Origin: UBA7446 sp964014735
GTDB lineage: Bacteria > Bacteroidota > Bacteroidia > Flavobacteriales > Flavobacteriaceae
Direction: 5' to 3'
DNA: 19,767 bases
Assembly: GCA_964014735.1 (NCBI GenBank)
Contig: CAXHBH010000026.1
Location: 1-19,767, forward strand
Shown here piece by piece: positions 13,402 to 19,767 of this stretch (position 1 is the stretch's first letter; every line of letters begins with the position of its first letter). Both the position numbers and the translations under genes were made by a program. Below the pieces are notes generated by a model, which did not search any database, had not been told where the DNA came from, and saw only the letters and a list, made by a program, of their open reading frames with translations.

Positions 13402-14690
13402 GATGTGAGCCCTGCCTTGTATATTTCTAAGCACCTAAGGCGAGCCATCTTATGATCAACCATCGGGGTAGGGTAGTCCAAAGATTGGTAATCTGGCACC
13501 CACTTTTTTATATAGGTGTGTTCTTTATCGAATTTTTTTACTTGTTCAGTTGGGTTAAATACGCGGAAATAGGGTGCTGCGTCAACACCGCAACCTGCAA
13601 CCCATTGCCAATTACCCACATTGCTTGATTGCTCGTAGTCAAGCAGTTTTTCGGCAAAATAAGCTTCGCCCCACCGCCAATCAATGAGTAAATGCTTGCA
13701 CAAGAAGCTGCCCACCAACATACGCACTCGGTTGTGCATAAAGCCCGTTTGATTGAGTTCACGCATGCCTGCATCCACCAACGGGTATCCTGTATTACCT
13801 TCGCACCATTTTGAAAAGTCTGTTTCGTTATTTCGCCATTCAATACGGTCGTATTGTGGTTTAAAACTCGCAGTTGTTGTGTGTGGGAAATGCCAAAGGA
13901 TTTGCATAAAAAACTCACGCCAGATCAATTCTTTTAAGAAAGTAGGATTGCTGCTTTTTTTTGCTTTTCGCACCATGTCTCTTATGGATACCGTACCAAA
14001 CCGCAAGTGAATTCCCAGACGGCTGGTGCCATTAATCGCTGGAAAATTTCGCACCGCATCATAAGCATCCATTAACTTTAAGCTGTGGTTAGGTTTTGGA
14101 GCATGGTGATCCGGTTTTCTAAAGCCTAATGCTTCGATTGTAGGATTGCTTGGTAGTGTTTTATTATGTAGTTTCCCAAGAAGTGGTGTTGTGGGATATT
14201 CAGGCAAACCTTGTTCTACTTCTTTGGCCATCCACACTCTTGAAAATGGGGTATAAACCCTGTAAGGCGTTCCGTCTTTTTTAAGTACTTCATCAGGCGC
14301 AAAAATTACCTGATCCTTAAATGTTTTAAAACCAATCCCTTTTTCGGCAAGTAATGCTTTGATTTTTACGTCTCTGGACGTGGCGTAAGGCTCATAGTCT
14401 TCGTTTGTATAGACTGCTGTTATGTCGTGCTCCTCACTCCATAGCGGAATAAGTTCAAGTGGATTTCCTTTTGCTACGCACATGCTACTGCCATGTGCTT
14501 CGCTTTCTTCTTGCATTTTGGCAATGTGCTGATGAATAAAATTAACACGCCCATCGTCTTTGGGGAGTTTATCAAGAATGGATTCGTCGAATACAAATGC
14601 GGGTAACACCTCATCTGTATCGATAAGTGCGTTATAAAAACCCGCATTATCATGAAAGCGCAAATCGCGACGAAACCAAAATAATATCAT
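13398..14690 (-). CDS. phrB: Deoxyribodipyrimidine photolyase, class I CPD type
   Basis: 430 aa, somewhat shorter than the E. coli enzyme. It repairs UV-induced cyclobutane pyrimidine dimers using FADH- and blue light. N-terminal antenna domain: FWFRRDLRFHDNAGF (4-18), FDESILD. FAD domain: GTSRLGIHLRFGTVSIRDM (221-239), LIWREFF (255-261), GNTGYPLVDAGMRELNQTGF (298-317), MHNRVRM (318-324), NVGNWQWVAGCGVDAAPYF (357-375), RVFNP. The Trp triad aligns as W285, W338 and W361, with W363 matching W384 of the dimer-binding site. This is the most conventional photolyase of the cluster. It overlaps SDR and DUF2256 by 4 bp each. Confidence 0.96.
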   Translation of the reverse strand: MILFWFRRDLRFHDNAGFYNALIDTDEVLPAFVFDESILDKLPKDDGRVNFIHQHIAKMQEESEAHGSSMCVAKGNPLELIPLWSEEHDITAVYTNEDYEPYATSRDVKIKALLAEKGIGFKTFKDQVIFAPDEVLKKDGTPYRVYTPFSRVWMAKEVEQGLPEYPTTPLLGKLHNKTLPSNPTIEALGFRKPDHHAPKPNHSLKLMDAYDAVRNFPAINGTSRLGIHLRFGTVSIRDMVRKAKKSSNPTFLKELIWREFFMQILWHFPHTTTASFKPQYDRIEWRNNETDFSKWCEGNTGYPLVDAGMRELNQTGFMHNRVRMLVGSFLCKHLLIDWRWGEAYFAEKLLDYEQSSNVGNWQWVAGCGVDAAPYFRVFNPTEQVKKFDKEHTYIKKWVPDYQSLDYPTPMVDHKMARLRCLEIYKAGLTS

Positions 14691-15388
14691 CCACTAACGT
14701 TTAAAGAAGACATGCCGCCATCAAGACCGAGTATTTGTCCAGTCATCCAGCTGCTTTTGTCTGTGAGTAAGAAAGTAGCCAATTGTGCTACGTCCTCAGT
14801 TGTACCAATTCTTTTTAAAGGGTGTCTTAGGGAAGCCTTTTCTTTTTTGGCATCATTATTTAAAAATCTGTTTGCCAGCGGCGTATCCGTAATGGATGGT
14901 GCAATTACGTTAACACGCACTTTGGGTGCCCATTCGGCTGCCAAAGACCGCGCCAACCCTTCTAAAGCTCCTTTTGAAGCCGCTACGCTTGCGTGAAAAG
15001 GCATACCTGTTTGCACGGCTACGGTACTAAACAATACCACACTTGCTTGTTCACTGGCTGCCAATAGCGGCTGAATGCTTTGTAAGCAGCGCACGGCGCC
15101 CATAACATTGATCTCAAAATCATTTGTAAAGGCTTCAGCTTTTAATCCTCTGAAGGGTCGCAGATTTATACTTCCTGGGCAATAAGCAAATCCATCAATT
15201 TTTGATGGCAATTGATCCAAGGGAAGCGTGTCTTCAAGCACATTAAAACGAATGTGTTTCACTTGTTTGCCAGCCAAACCTTCACTGGTTCTGGAGGCCA
15301 CAATTATTTCAGATCCCTGTGGGAATTGGTCAATGATATAACTTCCAATACCATAACTCCCGCCAATTAGCAAATATGTTTTATTCAT
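14687..15388 (-). CDS. SDR-family protein without the catalytic Tyr
   Basis: 233 aa with a Rossmann fold. The cofactor loop is IGGSYGIGSY (8-17) and the NAG-like segment appears as AYCPGSINLRP. A Ser (S121, FSTVAV) stands at the catalytic-Ser position, and the C-terminal part has VRVNVIAPSITDTPL and TGQILGLDGGMS. At the active-site YxxxK motif the sequence is HASVAASKG: K139 is kept but the Tyr position is V135. It may therefore bind NAD(P) without classical SDR chemistry, or use H132 or S134 instead. Placed between an SRPBCC protein and the photolyase with 4-bp overlaps on both sides, so a part in flavin, pigment or ligand handling for photorepair is conceivable but unproven. Confidence 0.9.
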   Translation of the reverse strand: MNKTYLLIGGSYGIGSYIIDQFPQGSEIIVASRTSEGLAGKQVKHIRFNVLEDTLPLDQLPSKIDGFAYCPGSINLRPFRGLKAEAFTNDFEINVMGAVRCLQSIQPLLAASEQASVVLFSTVAVQTGMPFHASVAASKGALEGLARSLAAEWAPKVRVNVIAPSITDTPLANRFLNNDAKKEKASLRHPLKRIGTTEDVAQLATFLLTDKSSWMTGQILGLDGGMSSLNVSG

Positions 15389-15843
15389 GATGTTGTTTTA
15401 AAAATTTCGTTTAATGCTTTTTCTCTGTAATCAAATATTTGCTTCACTTTAAATCGGACAAAAAGCGCATGTGCAAACCAGCCTAAAGGACCCAATGGAA
15501 GCTTATAATCTACAATATCTTCCATAATAACACCATTGGCTGTTTTATGTATAAAATGTTTGTGATGCCAAAAGGTATATGGCCCAAATCGTTGTTCGTC
15601 AACAAAATAAGCGCCCTCTTGAACATGTGTAATTTCAGTAACCCAGCGAAAGGGAATGTTTAAAATCGGTGTTAGTCTATATTGAATAATCTGTCCGGGG
15701 AACATGCTACGGTCTGCACCTGAGAGGATATCAAAGCCCATATAGTCTGGCGTAATACGTTTTAGGTTCTTGGGATCTGAAAGAAATTCCCAAGCTTTTT
15801 CCATTGTTATTGGCAGTTCTTGTTTGGAAATATACTGGTACAC
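15385..15843 (-). CDS. SRPBCC (polyketide cyclase-like) ligand-binding protein
   Basis: 152 aa. LPITMEKAWEFLSDPKNLKR, ITPDYMGF, MFPGQIIQYRLTP, WVTEITHVQEGAYFVDEQRF, GPYTFWHHKHF and MEDIVDYKLPLGPLG are characteristic of the COG4276-like SRPBCC group, a helix-grip fold with a lipophilic pocket. The frame is open to a TTG at 15861, but those bases are part of the -7 box. The GTG at 15843 is therefore the likeliest start; TTG at 15861 is the alternative if another promoter exists. First gene of the photolyase operon, overlapping SDR by four bases. Ligand unknown; homologs are often encoded near photolyase genes. Confidence 0.88.
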   Translation of the reverse strand: MYQYISKQELPITMEKAWEFLSDPKNLKRITPDYMGFDILSGADRSMFPGQIIQYRLTPILNIPFRWVTEITHVQEGAYFVDEQRFGPYTFWHHKHFIHKTANGVIMEDIVDYKLPLGPLGWFAHALFVRFKVKQIFDYREKALNEIFKTTS

Positions 15844-15858
15844 GCTATAGATTTTATG

Positions 15859-15866
15859 CAAATATA
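15859..15866 (-). promoter_or_regulatory. -7 promoter box of the photolyase/cryptochrome operon
   Basis: The minus strand reads TATATTTG, a full TAnnTTTG match, 16 to 23 bases upstream of the GTG start of the SRPBCC gene. No TTG lies at the expected -33 distance, so an activator or alternative sigma factor may assist; that is inference. No operator repeat is obvious in 15862-15909. Confidence 0.5.
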
Positions 15867-15909
15867 CCTATTTTGTCTAACGATAATTTAATAAGATTAA
15901 ACAAAATTA

Positions 15910-16248
15910 TCAACCAAACTTTTTCTTGAGAGCTTTTTCTGTTTGAAAAAGAGATATAAAAGGGTAAAGAGTAGTCAAAATAATGGCGATCCATATTCCT
16001 CCTTTTCCAGATTCATAAAGTATAAATGGTACACATGTTAAAAGGCAGTAATAACCGGATTGGATGATATATTTTGATGATTCTTTTTGTGCAAAATCCC
16101 AATGCGCTTGACTTTTTTTTGAGCGAGATGTACGATAGCCGTATAAATCGTTAATTTTTTTTGGTGGATAGCGAAATACAAGTCGTCCTGTGACAATGTA
16201 TATAAGTCCGCAAAGAATACAAACAAAGATTGGAGGATTATCTAACAT
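15910..16248 (-). CDS. SdpI-family membrane protein
   Basis: 112 aa with three likely membrane helices (about 6-25, 60-78 and 84-101). The sequence FRYPPKKINDLYGYRTSRSK between helices 1 and 2 matches the SdpI/YhfL motif with its INxxYGYRT signature. Bacillus SdpI gives immunity to the SdpC toxin, but most family members have no known role, and nothing here indicates toxin immunity. The start lies inside the 3' end of the aquaporin gene (11-bp overlap), so both are probably on one transcript. Confidence 0.85.
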   Translation of the reverse strand: MLDNPPIFVCILCGLIYIVTGRLVFRYPPKKINDLYGYRTSRSKKSQAHWDFAQKESSKYIIQSGYYCLLTCVPFILYESGKGGIWIAIILTTLYPFISLFQTEKALKKKFG

Positions 16249-16896
16249 CTTTTACAATTACGAAATATTTAAATAACACTACGGCAAGTGCCATGCCAGC
16301 AAAGGGTGCGGTGAGGTATAGCCACAAGGGCTCCCAATGGTTTCCAACAAATGCAGGTCCAAACGAACGCGCAGGATTCATTGAGGCATTGGTAAGGGGG
16401 CCTGCAAACATTGCCTCCAGTAAAATCACACTACCAACCGCCAACCCTGCTACAGGTCCTATTTCTTTGCTGCCTGTGCTTATGTGTAGGATTACGATCA
16501 TTAGAAAGAAGGACAGCAGAAACTCAAGCCAAAAGGCACTTTGATGTGGTATACTGGGTATGGTTGCGCCAATAATTACACTTTTTGGGATAATAGCTTT
16601 TACTGTTATGCTAGCTGCTACGGCTGCTCCAGTTTGGGTAATTATGTAAGCAGGTTCTTTTTTCCAGCGGAAGCGTTTCGCAAGTGAAAAGCCGTGGTTA
16701 CTGCTGGATTAAAATGAGCACCAGATTGAGAACCAAAAGCATAAATCATTACCATTACAATAAGCCCCCAAGTAATGGCAATGCCCTCGTGGGCTACAGC
16801 GCCAGTAGTTTCGTTAACTGCCATAGCAGCTGTTCCACAAAAAACCATTGCAAAGGTTCCAATAAATTCAGCGTAAAGTGCTGTGTAAGGTTTCAT
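16238..16896 (-). pseudogene. Aquaporin/MIP family gene split by one frameshift
   Basis: The minus strand encodes an aquaporin in two frames. The first frame (16896 to a stop at 16642) gives MKPYTALYAEFIGTFAMVFC and the first half-helix GAHFNPAVTTAF. The second frame continues without stops as KRFRWKKEPAYIITQTGAA, through membrane segments, to the second NPA box SMNPARSFGPAF and a stop at 16238. One base is missing after position 16681 (TTG then CGAAAC; a restored G gives AKRFRW). The restored protein has 219 aa, normal for the family, with Arg after the second NPA. Five to six codons downstream of the lesion lies A AAA AAG in the zero frame (16663-16657), a classic -1 slippery heptamer leading into the second frame. 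Broken gene, sequencing error and recoding remain open. Confidence 0.85.
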
Positions 16897-16935
16897 GCTG
16901 CTAAAATACTAATGATAAGGTTAGCTAAATGTTAT

Positions 16936-17631
16936 TTAAACACGTTTGCCTGTGCTTATTACATAAAGTATGTAAGTAAGGATTACGATTATGATTTCCC
17001 AAAACAAAATATAGTAAGGCCAATCGCCTATGATTAGTGGATTACTGACATTGGGTGCGTATGCAAGGTACATATAGTTGGAATCGATGATAAAATTCAA
17101 AGGCATTACAATAGCCAGTAATATGTTGAAGTAAATCACAACTTTTAGCCAAGAATATTTCGTCAACTTATAGCCAAGATTTTTGAACATATATATTGGT
17201 AGTAGCATAATACCACCGTGCGACAAATAGTACTCTAGGTATTCATAATTAGTACCATCAAAATTGTTTATTTGTGGCGTGAAAAAGGCCTGAAATGCTC
17301 CAATAATACCAGCGTAAAACAAAAATTCAAATAGCCTATTTTTTTTTGGGATGAATAAAATGAAACAAGCGATTAAGTTCGAAACGCTGCAAAGGTGCAA
17401 GGGTAAGTTATCGCTGATATTCCAGTAGCCATTGACGATGTTTCGAGTGTGCCCCGTGAGAGTAGTGAAGATTAAAAGTATAGATATTAACATACCCATA
17501 CGCAGCTTATTCTTTGGTGACATAAATTTGCCAATAAATAAGTAAGTAGCTATTATAAATACCGTGCACAAAGAATTTCTAACCCATTCATCTGAAAAAA
17601 ACTCGATAACATATGTCTTTGGCTCTATCAT
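16936..17631 (-). CDS. TIGR02206/YwaF-type integral membrane protein
   Basis: 231 aa, very hydrophobic, about seven membrane segments (for example 17-34, 44-58, 78-93, 103-115, 138-150, 163-178 and 205-225). NLPLHLCSVSNLIACF (74-89) and LSHGGIMLLPIYM (135-147) are typical of the TIGR02206/YwaF family, whose function is unknown. The 52 bases upstream hold TATATTTA (17660-17653), one mismatch from a -7 box, so it may have its own promoter rather than read-through from maf. The aquaporin gene precedes the SdpI gene downstream. Confidence 0.85.
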   Translation of the reverse strand: MIEPKTYVIEFFSDEWVRNSLCTVFIIATYLFIGKFMSPKNKLRMGMLISILLIFTTLTGHTRNIVNGYWNISDNLPLHLCSVSNLIACFILFIPKKNRLFEFLFYAGIIGAFQAFFTPQINNFDGTNYEYLEYYLSHGGIMLLPIYMFKNLGYKLTKYSWLKVVIYFNILLAIVMPLNFIIDSNYMYLAYAPNVSNPLIIGDWPYYILFWEIIIVILTYILYVISTGKRV

Positions 17632-17683
17632 TTCTTTATCGAAAAATTTAAATAAATATAGTCATGTTGAAAATAGAACTGTT

Positions 17684-18265
17684 TTATTGTTTGATTAATG
17701 GGAAATAGGGTAGTAGTAATTGATATGTTTTATCAGTGGGCAAGCCCACAACATTGGTGTAAGAACCCACTATTTTGGACACACCAATCAGGCCAATCCA
17801 TTCTTGAATCCCGTAACCTCCTGCCTTGTCCAAAGGTTTATAAGTTTTGGCGTAATGGGTTATATCTTCTTTCGACAATATACCAATGGTCACTTTGGTT
17901 GTTGCATGAATGCAAGTCTGTTTTTCTTTGGTACTTAAACAAACAGAGGTAATAACTTCATGAGTTTGCCCTGATAATTTCGAGACCATTTCAATAATAT
18001 GAGCTTCATTTTTGGGCTTGCCAAGAGCGTTGTTGTCAAACCAAACAATGGTGTCGGCAGTAAGCACCAACTCGTTTAGTTGAAGTTGTGGCTGATGTGC
18101 CTTTCCTTTTAAACGTGCTAAAAAATCAGTGATTTCAACGCCTTTTAGTTCTTGTGGATATATTTCCTCCACGGCTAAAACACGTTGCTCAAAGACCACA
18201 CCCATTTGTTGTAAAAGGTCCACACGTCTGGGAGAGCCAGAACCAAGGAATATTTTATAGGTCAT
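17684..18265 (-). CDS. maf: Maf-like nucleoside triphosphate pyrophosphatase
   Basis: 193 aa, normal length. Hydrolyses noncanonical or excess nucleoside triphosphates (commonly dTTP/UTP in the YhdE branch) to monophosphates. Motifs: LGSGSPRRVDLLQQMG (7-22), LTADTIVW, GKPKN, LSGQTHEVIT, DKAGGYGIQEW and VGSYTNVVGLP. The AGGYGIQEW and TADTIV elements place it with dTTP/UTP-type Maf rather than YceF; that assignment is inference. It starts on a 4-bp overlap with the KdsC-like phosphatase gene and is third in the DUF2520-KdsC-Maf operon. Confidence 0.95.
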   Translation of the reverse strand: MTYKIFLGSGSPRRVDLLQQMGVVFEQRVLAVEEIYPQELKGVEITDFLARLKGKAHQPQLQLNELVLTADTIVWFDNNALGKPKNEAHIIEMVSKLSGQTHEVITSVCLSTKEKQTCIHATTKVTIGILSKEDITHYAKTYKPLDKAGGYGIQEWIGLIGVSKIVGSYTNVVGLPTDKTYQLLLPYFPLIKQ

Positions 18266-18789
18266 TTGCTGTCATTACGGGCATTGGTGAGCGTCCCCCA
18301 CTTGCCTTGTACCTTTAACACTTGTTCAATTACGTCTCGTACACAGCCTTTACCTCCGTCTTTGTGTGAAATATAGTCTGCTGCTGCCAACACTTCTGGT
18401 ACGGCATCGTTTGGGCAACATCCAAGACGAACCAAGTTCATTGCTTCTAGATCTGGAATATCATCTCCCATAAAGAGCATATTTTCAAAGCTTAGATTGT
18501 TTTCTTTGCTGTAATCATGTAGTATATCTGCTTTTTGATGTATACCCAAATACACATCTTTGACGCCCAGTTGGTTGAGGCGCATCCTTACTGCCTCATT
18601 CGTACCGCCTGAAATGATAACGATCCCATAACCAGCTTGAAGTGCTGCTTTAACAGCATAACCATCTTTTGTGTTCATTGTGCGGATCATTTCTCCATCA
18701 GGTAGTATTGTAATACTACCATCTGTAAATACACCGTCTACATCAAAAATAAAGGTAGTGATGTGTCTAAACTCTTGCTTGTAACTCAT
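18262..18789 (-). CDS. KdsC-like HAD phosphatase
   Basis: 175 aa, a cap-less HAD enzyme. Motif I is FIFDVDGVFTDG with D16 and D18, motif II S60 in IISGGTNEA, motif III K86 and motif IV MGDDIPDLEAM with D109, D110 and D113. The layout is that of 3-deoxy-D-manno-octulosonate 8-phosphate phosphatase, used for Kdo in lipopolysaccharide. Related C0 HADs act on other sugar phosphates, and no Kdo gene lies nearby, so substrate is a probable, not certain, call. 4-bp overlaps on both sides tie it to DUF2520 and Maf. The C-terminal KDGGKGCVRDVIEQVL is typical of the tetrameric KdsC subfamily. Confidence 0.92.
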   Translation of the reverse strand: MSYKQEFRHITTFIFDVDGVFTDGSITILPDGEMIRTMNTKDGYAVKAALQAGYGIVIISGGTNEAVRMRLNQLGVKDVYLGIHQKADILHDYSKENNLSFENMLFMGDDIPDLEAMNLVRLGCCPNDAVPEVLAAADYISHKDGGKGCVRDVIEQVLKVQGKWGTLTNARNDSK

Positions 18790-19532
18790 TTTTTATGTGT
18801 TTTATAAATAGATTGACTCAATGCACGATACAAAGTAGCTTGATGAGCTGTCAATATATCAATATGTTTTGACTGTGTATTTATATCGTTGCGTTTTGCT
18901 GGTCCACTTTGATGTTTTCTTGCATTAGAGTGAAGGCTACGCGATAGCGTTTCTTTAATAATCGGATGAAGGAGAGCGTGGGGGAGTCCTATTTCTGAAA
19001 TAATATTTTGACTAATACCCAACAAATGATTACAGAAATTATTTGCAAACACAGCTGCTGTGTGAAGCTTAAGGCGTTGTTTGGTGTTAACAACATGGAC
19101 TTCATCACTCAATTTTTGCGCGAGTTTTTCGAGTATACATAAGTCATTCTCATCATTTGACTCTAGACAAATGGGGATGTTTTCCCAATTGATGTTTAGT
19201 TCTTTTACGAAACTTTGTAGTGGGTACAAAACACCTCTGCGTTTATGAGGTGCTAATTCATCAAGTGACCGGGCTGCTGCCGTATGAACCACTAAAGCGT
19301 CAGTATTAAAGCTTTGTGCTACTTCCACAATGTAATCGTCTGAAATGGCCAAGATGCAAATATCAACCTCAATTTCGTTTTGAAACGAATTAAAATAGGG
19401 TGTGGTGTTCACTGCTGGAGGATTTTTATGTCTACCTATCCATTGGACACACGAAATGGCTTCTAATCTTTCAAAGACATTTAAAAAATGTGTGGCAAGG
19501 TTACCAGTACCAAAAAGGGCTATTCGCATCAT
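18786..19532 (-). CDS. Rossmann-fold and DUF2520 domain protein
   Basis: 248 aa. The N-terminus MMRIALFGTGNLATHFLNVF carries a dinucleotide-binding loop (GTGNLA, 8-13), followed by VHTAAARSLDEL and a GVLYPLQSFVK segment. The C-terminal helical half (about 130-245) is the DUF2520 domain, with KLHTAAVFANNFCNHLLG. It resembles pyrroline-5-carboxylate reductase and 6-phosphogluconate dehydrogenase in shape, but the substrate is unknown. Two ATG codons stand in a row (19532 and 19529). First gene of the operon with the KdsC-like and Maf genes (4-bp overlap). Transcript probably leaderless or nearly so. Confidence 0.92.
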   Translation of the reverse strand: MMRIALFGTGNLATHFLNVFERLEAISCVQWIGRHKNPPAVNTTPYFNSFQNEIEVDICILAISDDYIVEVAQSFNTDALVVHTAAARSLDELAPHKRRGVLYPLQSFVKELNINWENIPICLESNDENDLCILEKLAQKLSDEVHVVNTKQRLKLHTAAVFANNFCNHLLGISQNIISEIGLPHALLHPIIKETLSRSLHSNARKHQSGPAKRNDINTQSKHIDILTAHQATLYRALSQSIYKTHKK

Positions 19533-19536
19533 TGTT

Positions 19537-19566
19537 CAAAATTACAAATAACTAAATACTTGCAAA
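19537..19566 (-). promoter_or_regulatory. Bacteroidota-type promoter of the DUF2520 operon
   Basis: On the minus strand TTTG (19566-19563) is followed after 18 bases by TAATTTTG (19544-19537), an exact -33/-7 pair for the phylum. The ATG at 19532 begins 4 bases after the -7 box, so the start codon should be at or next to the transcription start. The architecture mirrors the DUF493 promoter. Confidence 0.72.
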
Positions 19567-19586
19567 TGTCTTTACATGAATTTCAT

Positions 19587-19594
19587 TAGGTTTG
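19587..19594 (+). promoter_or_regulatory. -7 promoter box of ndk
   Basis: TAGGTTTG matches TAnnTTTG and ends 13 bases before the ndk ATG, giving a short leader. The sequence 18 bases upstream is ATG rather than TTG, so the -33 element is weak. The ndk and DUF2520 promoters are back to back within 75 bases. Confidence 0.5.
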
Positions 19595-19607
19595 CATAAA
19601 TTCCAAC

Positions 19608-19767
19608 ATGAAAACAAATCAAACTTTTATGATGATAAAGCCTGACGCGGTCGGAAATGGTCACATCGGAGCGATTTTAAGTAAAATTGCTGAGGCAGGA
19701 TTTAAGTTTAAGGCATTAAAGATGACACGCTTGTCTCAAACAGATGCAGAGTCTTTTTATGCTATTC
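19608..19767 (+). CDS. ndk: Nucleoside diphosphate kinase, 5' part only
   Basis: The first 53 codons are present and the gene continues beyond the window. MKTNQTFMMIKPDAVGNGHI, followed by GAILSKIAEAGFKFKALKMT and DAESFYAI, is the standard N-terminus of nucleoside diphosphate kinase, which balances NTP and dNTP pools by phosphate transfer through a His. That His lies outside the window. K11 in IKPDAV is a known nucleotide-binding position. The gene is divergent from the DUF2520 operon. Confidence 0.95.
   Translation, partial: MKTNQTFMMIKPDAVGNGHIGAILSKIAEAGFKFKALKMTRLSQTDAESFYAI

Noticed and set aside
13538..13918. 126-codon open frame on the minus strand inside the photolyase gene
   Set aside because: Same strand, other frame, Cys- and Trp-rich shadow of conserved photolyase codons.
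8799..15861. Photolyase cluster as a mobile island
   Set aside because: No integrase, transposase, direct-repeat ends or tRNA boundary is visible; the composition anomaly covers only about 2 kb and fits homologous recombination better.
15910..16248. SdpI-family gene as toxin immunity
   Set aside because: No SdpC-like toxin or SdpR-like regulator nearby; most family members are uncharacterised membrane proteins.

Overview
The window looks like chromosomal DNA from a member of the Bacteroidota, most likely a marine Flavobacteriia. Four signs point that way: families typical of that phylum (the START-like protein, DUF4290, DUF2520 and a short RecQ), promoter -7 boxes of the TAnnTTTG type, few Shine-Dalgarno sequences, and moderate to low GC. 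I see no insertion sequence, integrase, phage gene or CRISPR array.

Layout. (1) 1-514: a noncoding stretch with small repeats, then a tRNA-Met(CAT) on the minus strand with its own -7 box and intrinsic terminator. (2) 515-1754 (+): a START-like protein and a class IV aminotransferase, ending in a 23-bp convergent overlap with the next operon. (3) 5589-1732 (-): a small P-loop ATPase, recQ, fmt and yqgE, joined by 4-bp or 1-bp stop/start overlaps. (4) 5639-7926 (+): DUF493, DUF4290 and murA. This MurA carries Asp where the fosfomycin-sensitive enzyme has its active-site Cys. (5) 8668-7988 (-): an AT-rich SGNH-hydrolase lipoprotein gene. (6) 15843-8799 (-): the centrepiece, eight genes with an overlap at every junction: SRPBCC protein, SDR-like protein, class I CPD photolyase, DUF2256 mini-protein (48 aa, easily missed), CRY-DASH, a PhrB/FeS-BCP-type photolyase-related protein, a second cryptochrome-like FAD protein, and DUF2805/TIGR03643. 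(7) 17631-15910 (-): a TIGR02206 membrane protein, a frameshifted aquaporin gene and an SdpI-family membrane protein. (8) 19532-17684 (-): DUF2520 protein, KdsC-like phosphatase and Maf pyrophosphatase, 4-bp overlaps throughout. ndk runs divergently and leaves the window at 19767.

How the genes work together. Region 6 reads as one light-dependent DNA-repair and/or photosensing operon. It carries four different photolyase/cryptochrome lineages, two tiny proteins of unknown function (DUF2256, DUF2805), and a possible ligand-handling pair (SRPBCC and SDR) in front. The PhrB-type protein has lost three of the four cysteines that hold the [4Fe-4S] cluster in that family. It sits in a tract of about 2 kb that is much more AT-rich than its surroundings, and both edges of that tract lie inside the flanking cryptochrome genes, as expected from recombination. 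The other operons are mostly housekeeping: translation initiation (fmt), recombination (recQ), cell wall (murA), nucleotide hygiene (maf, ndk) and sugar-phosphate/LPS metabolism (KdsC-like).
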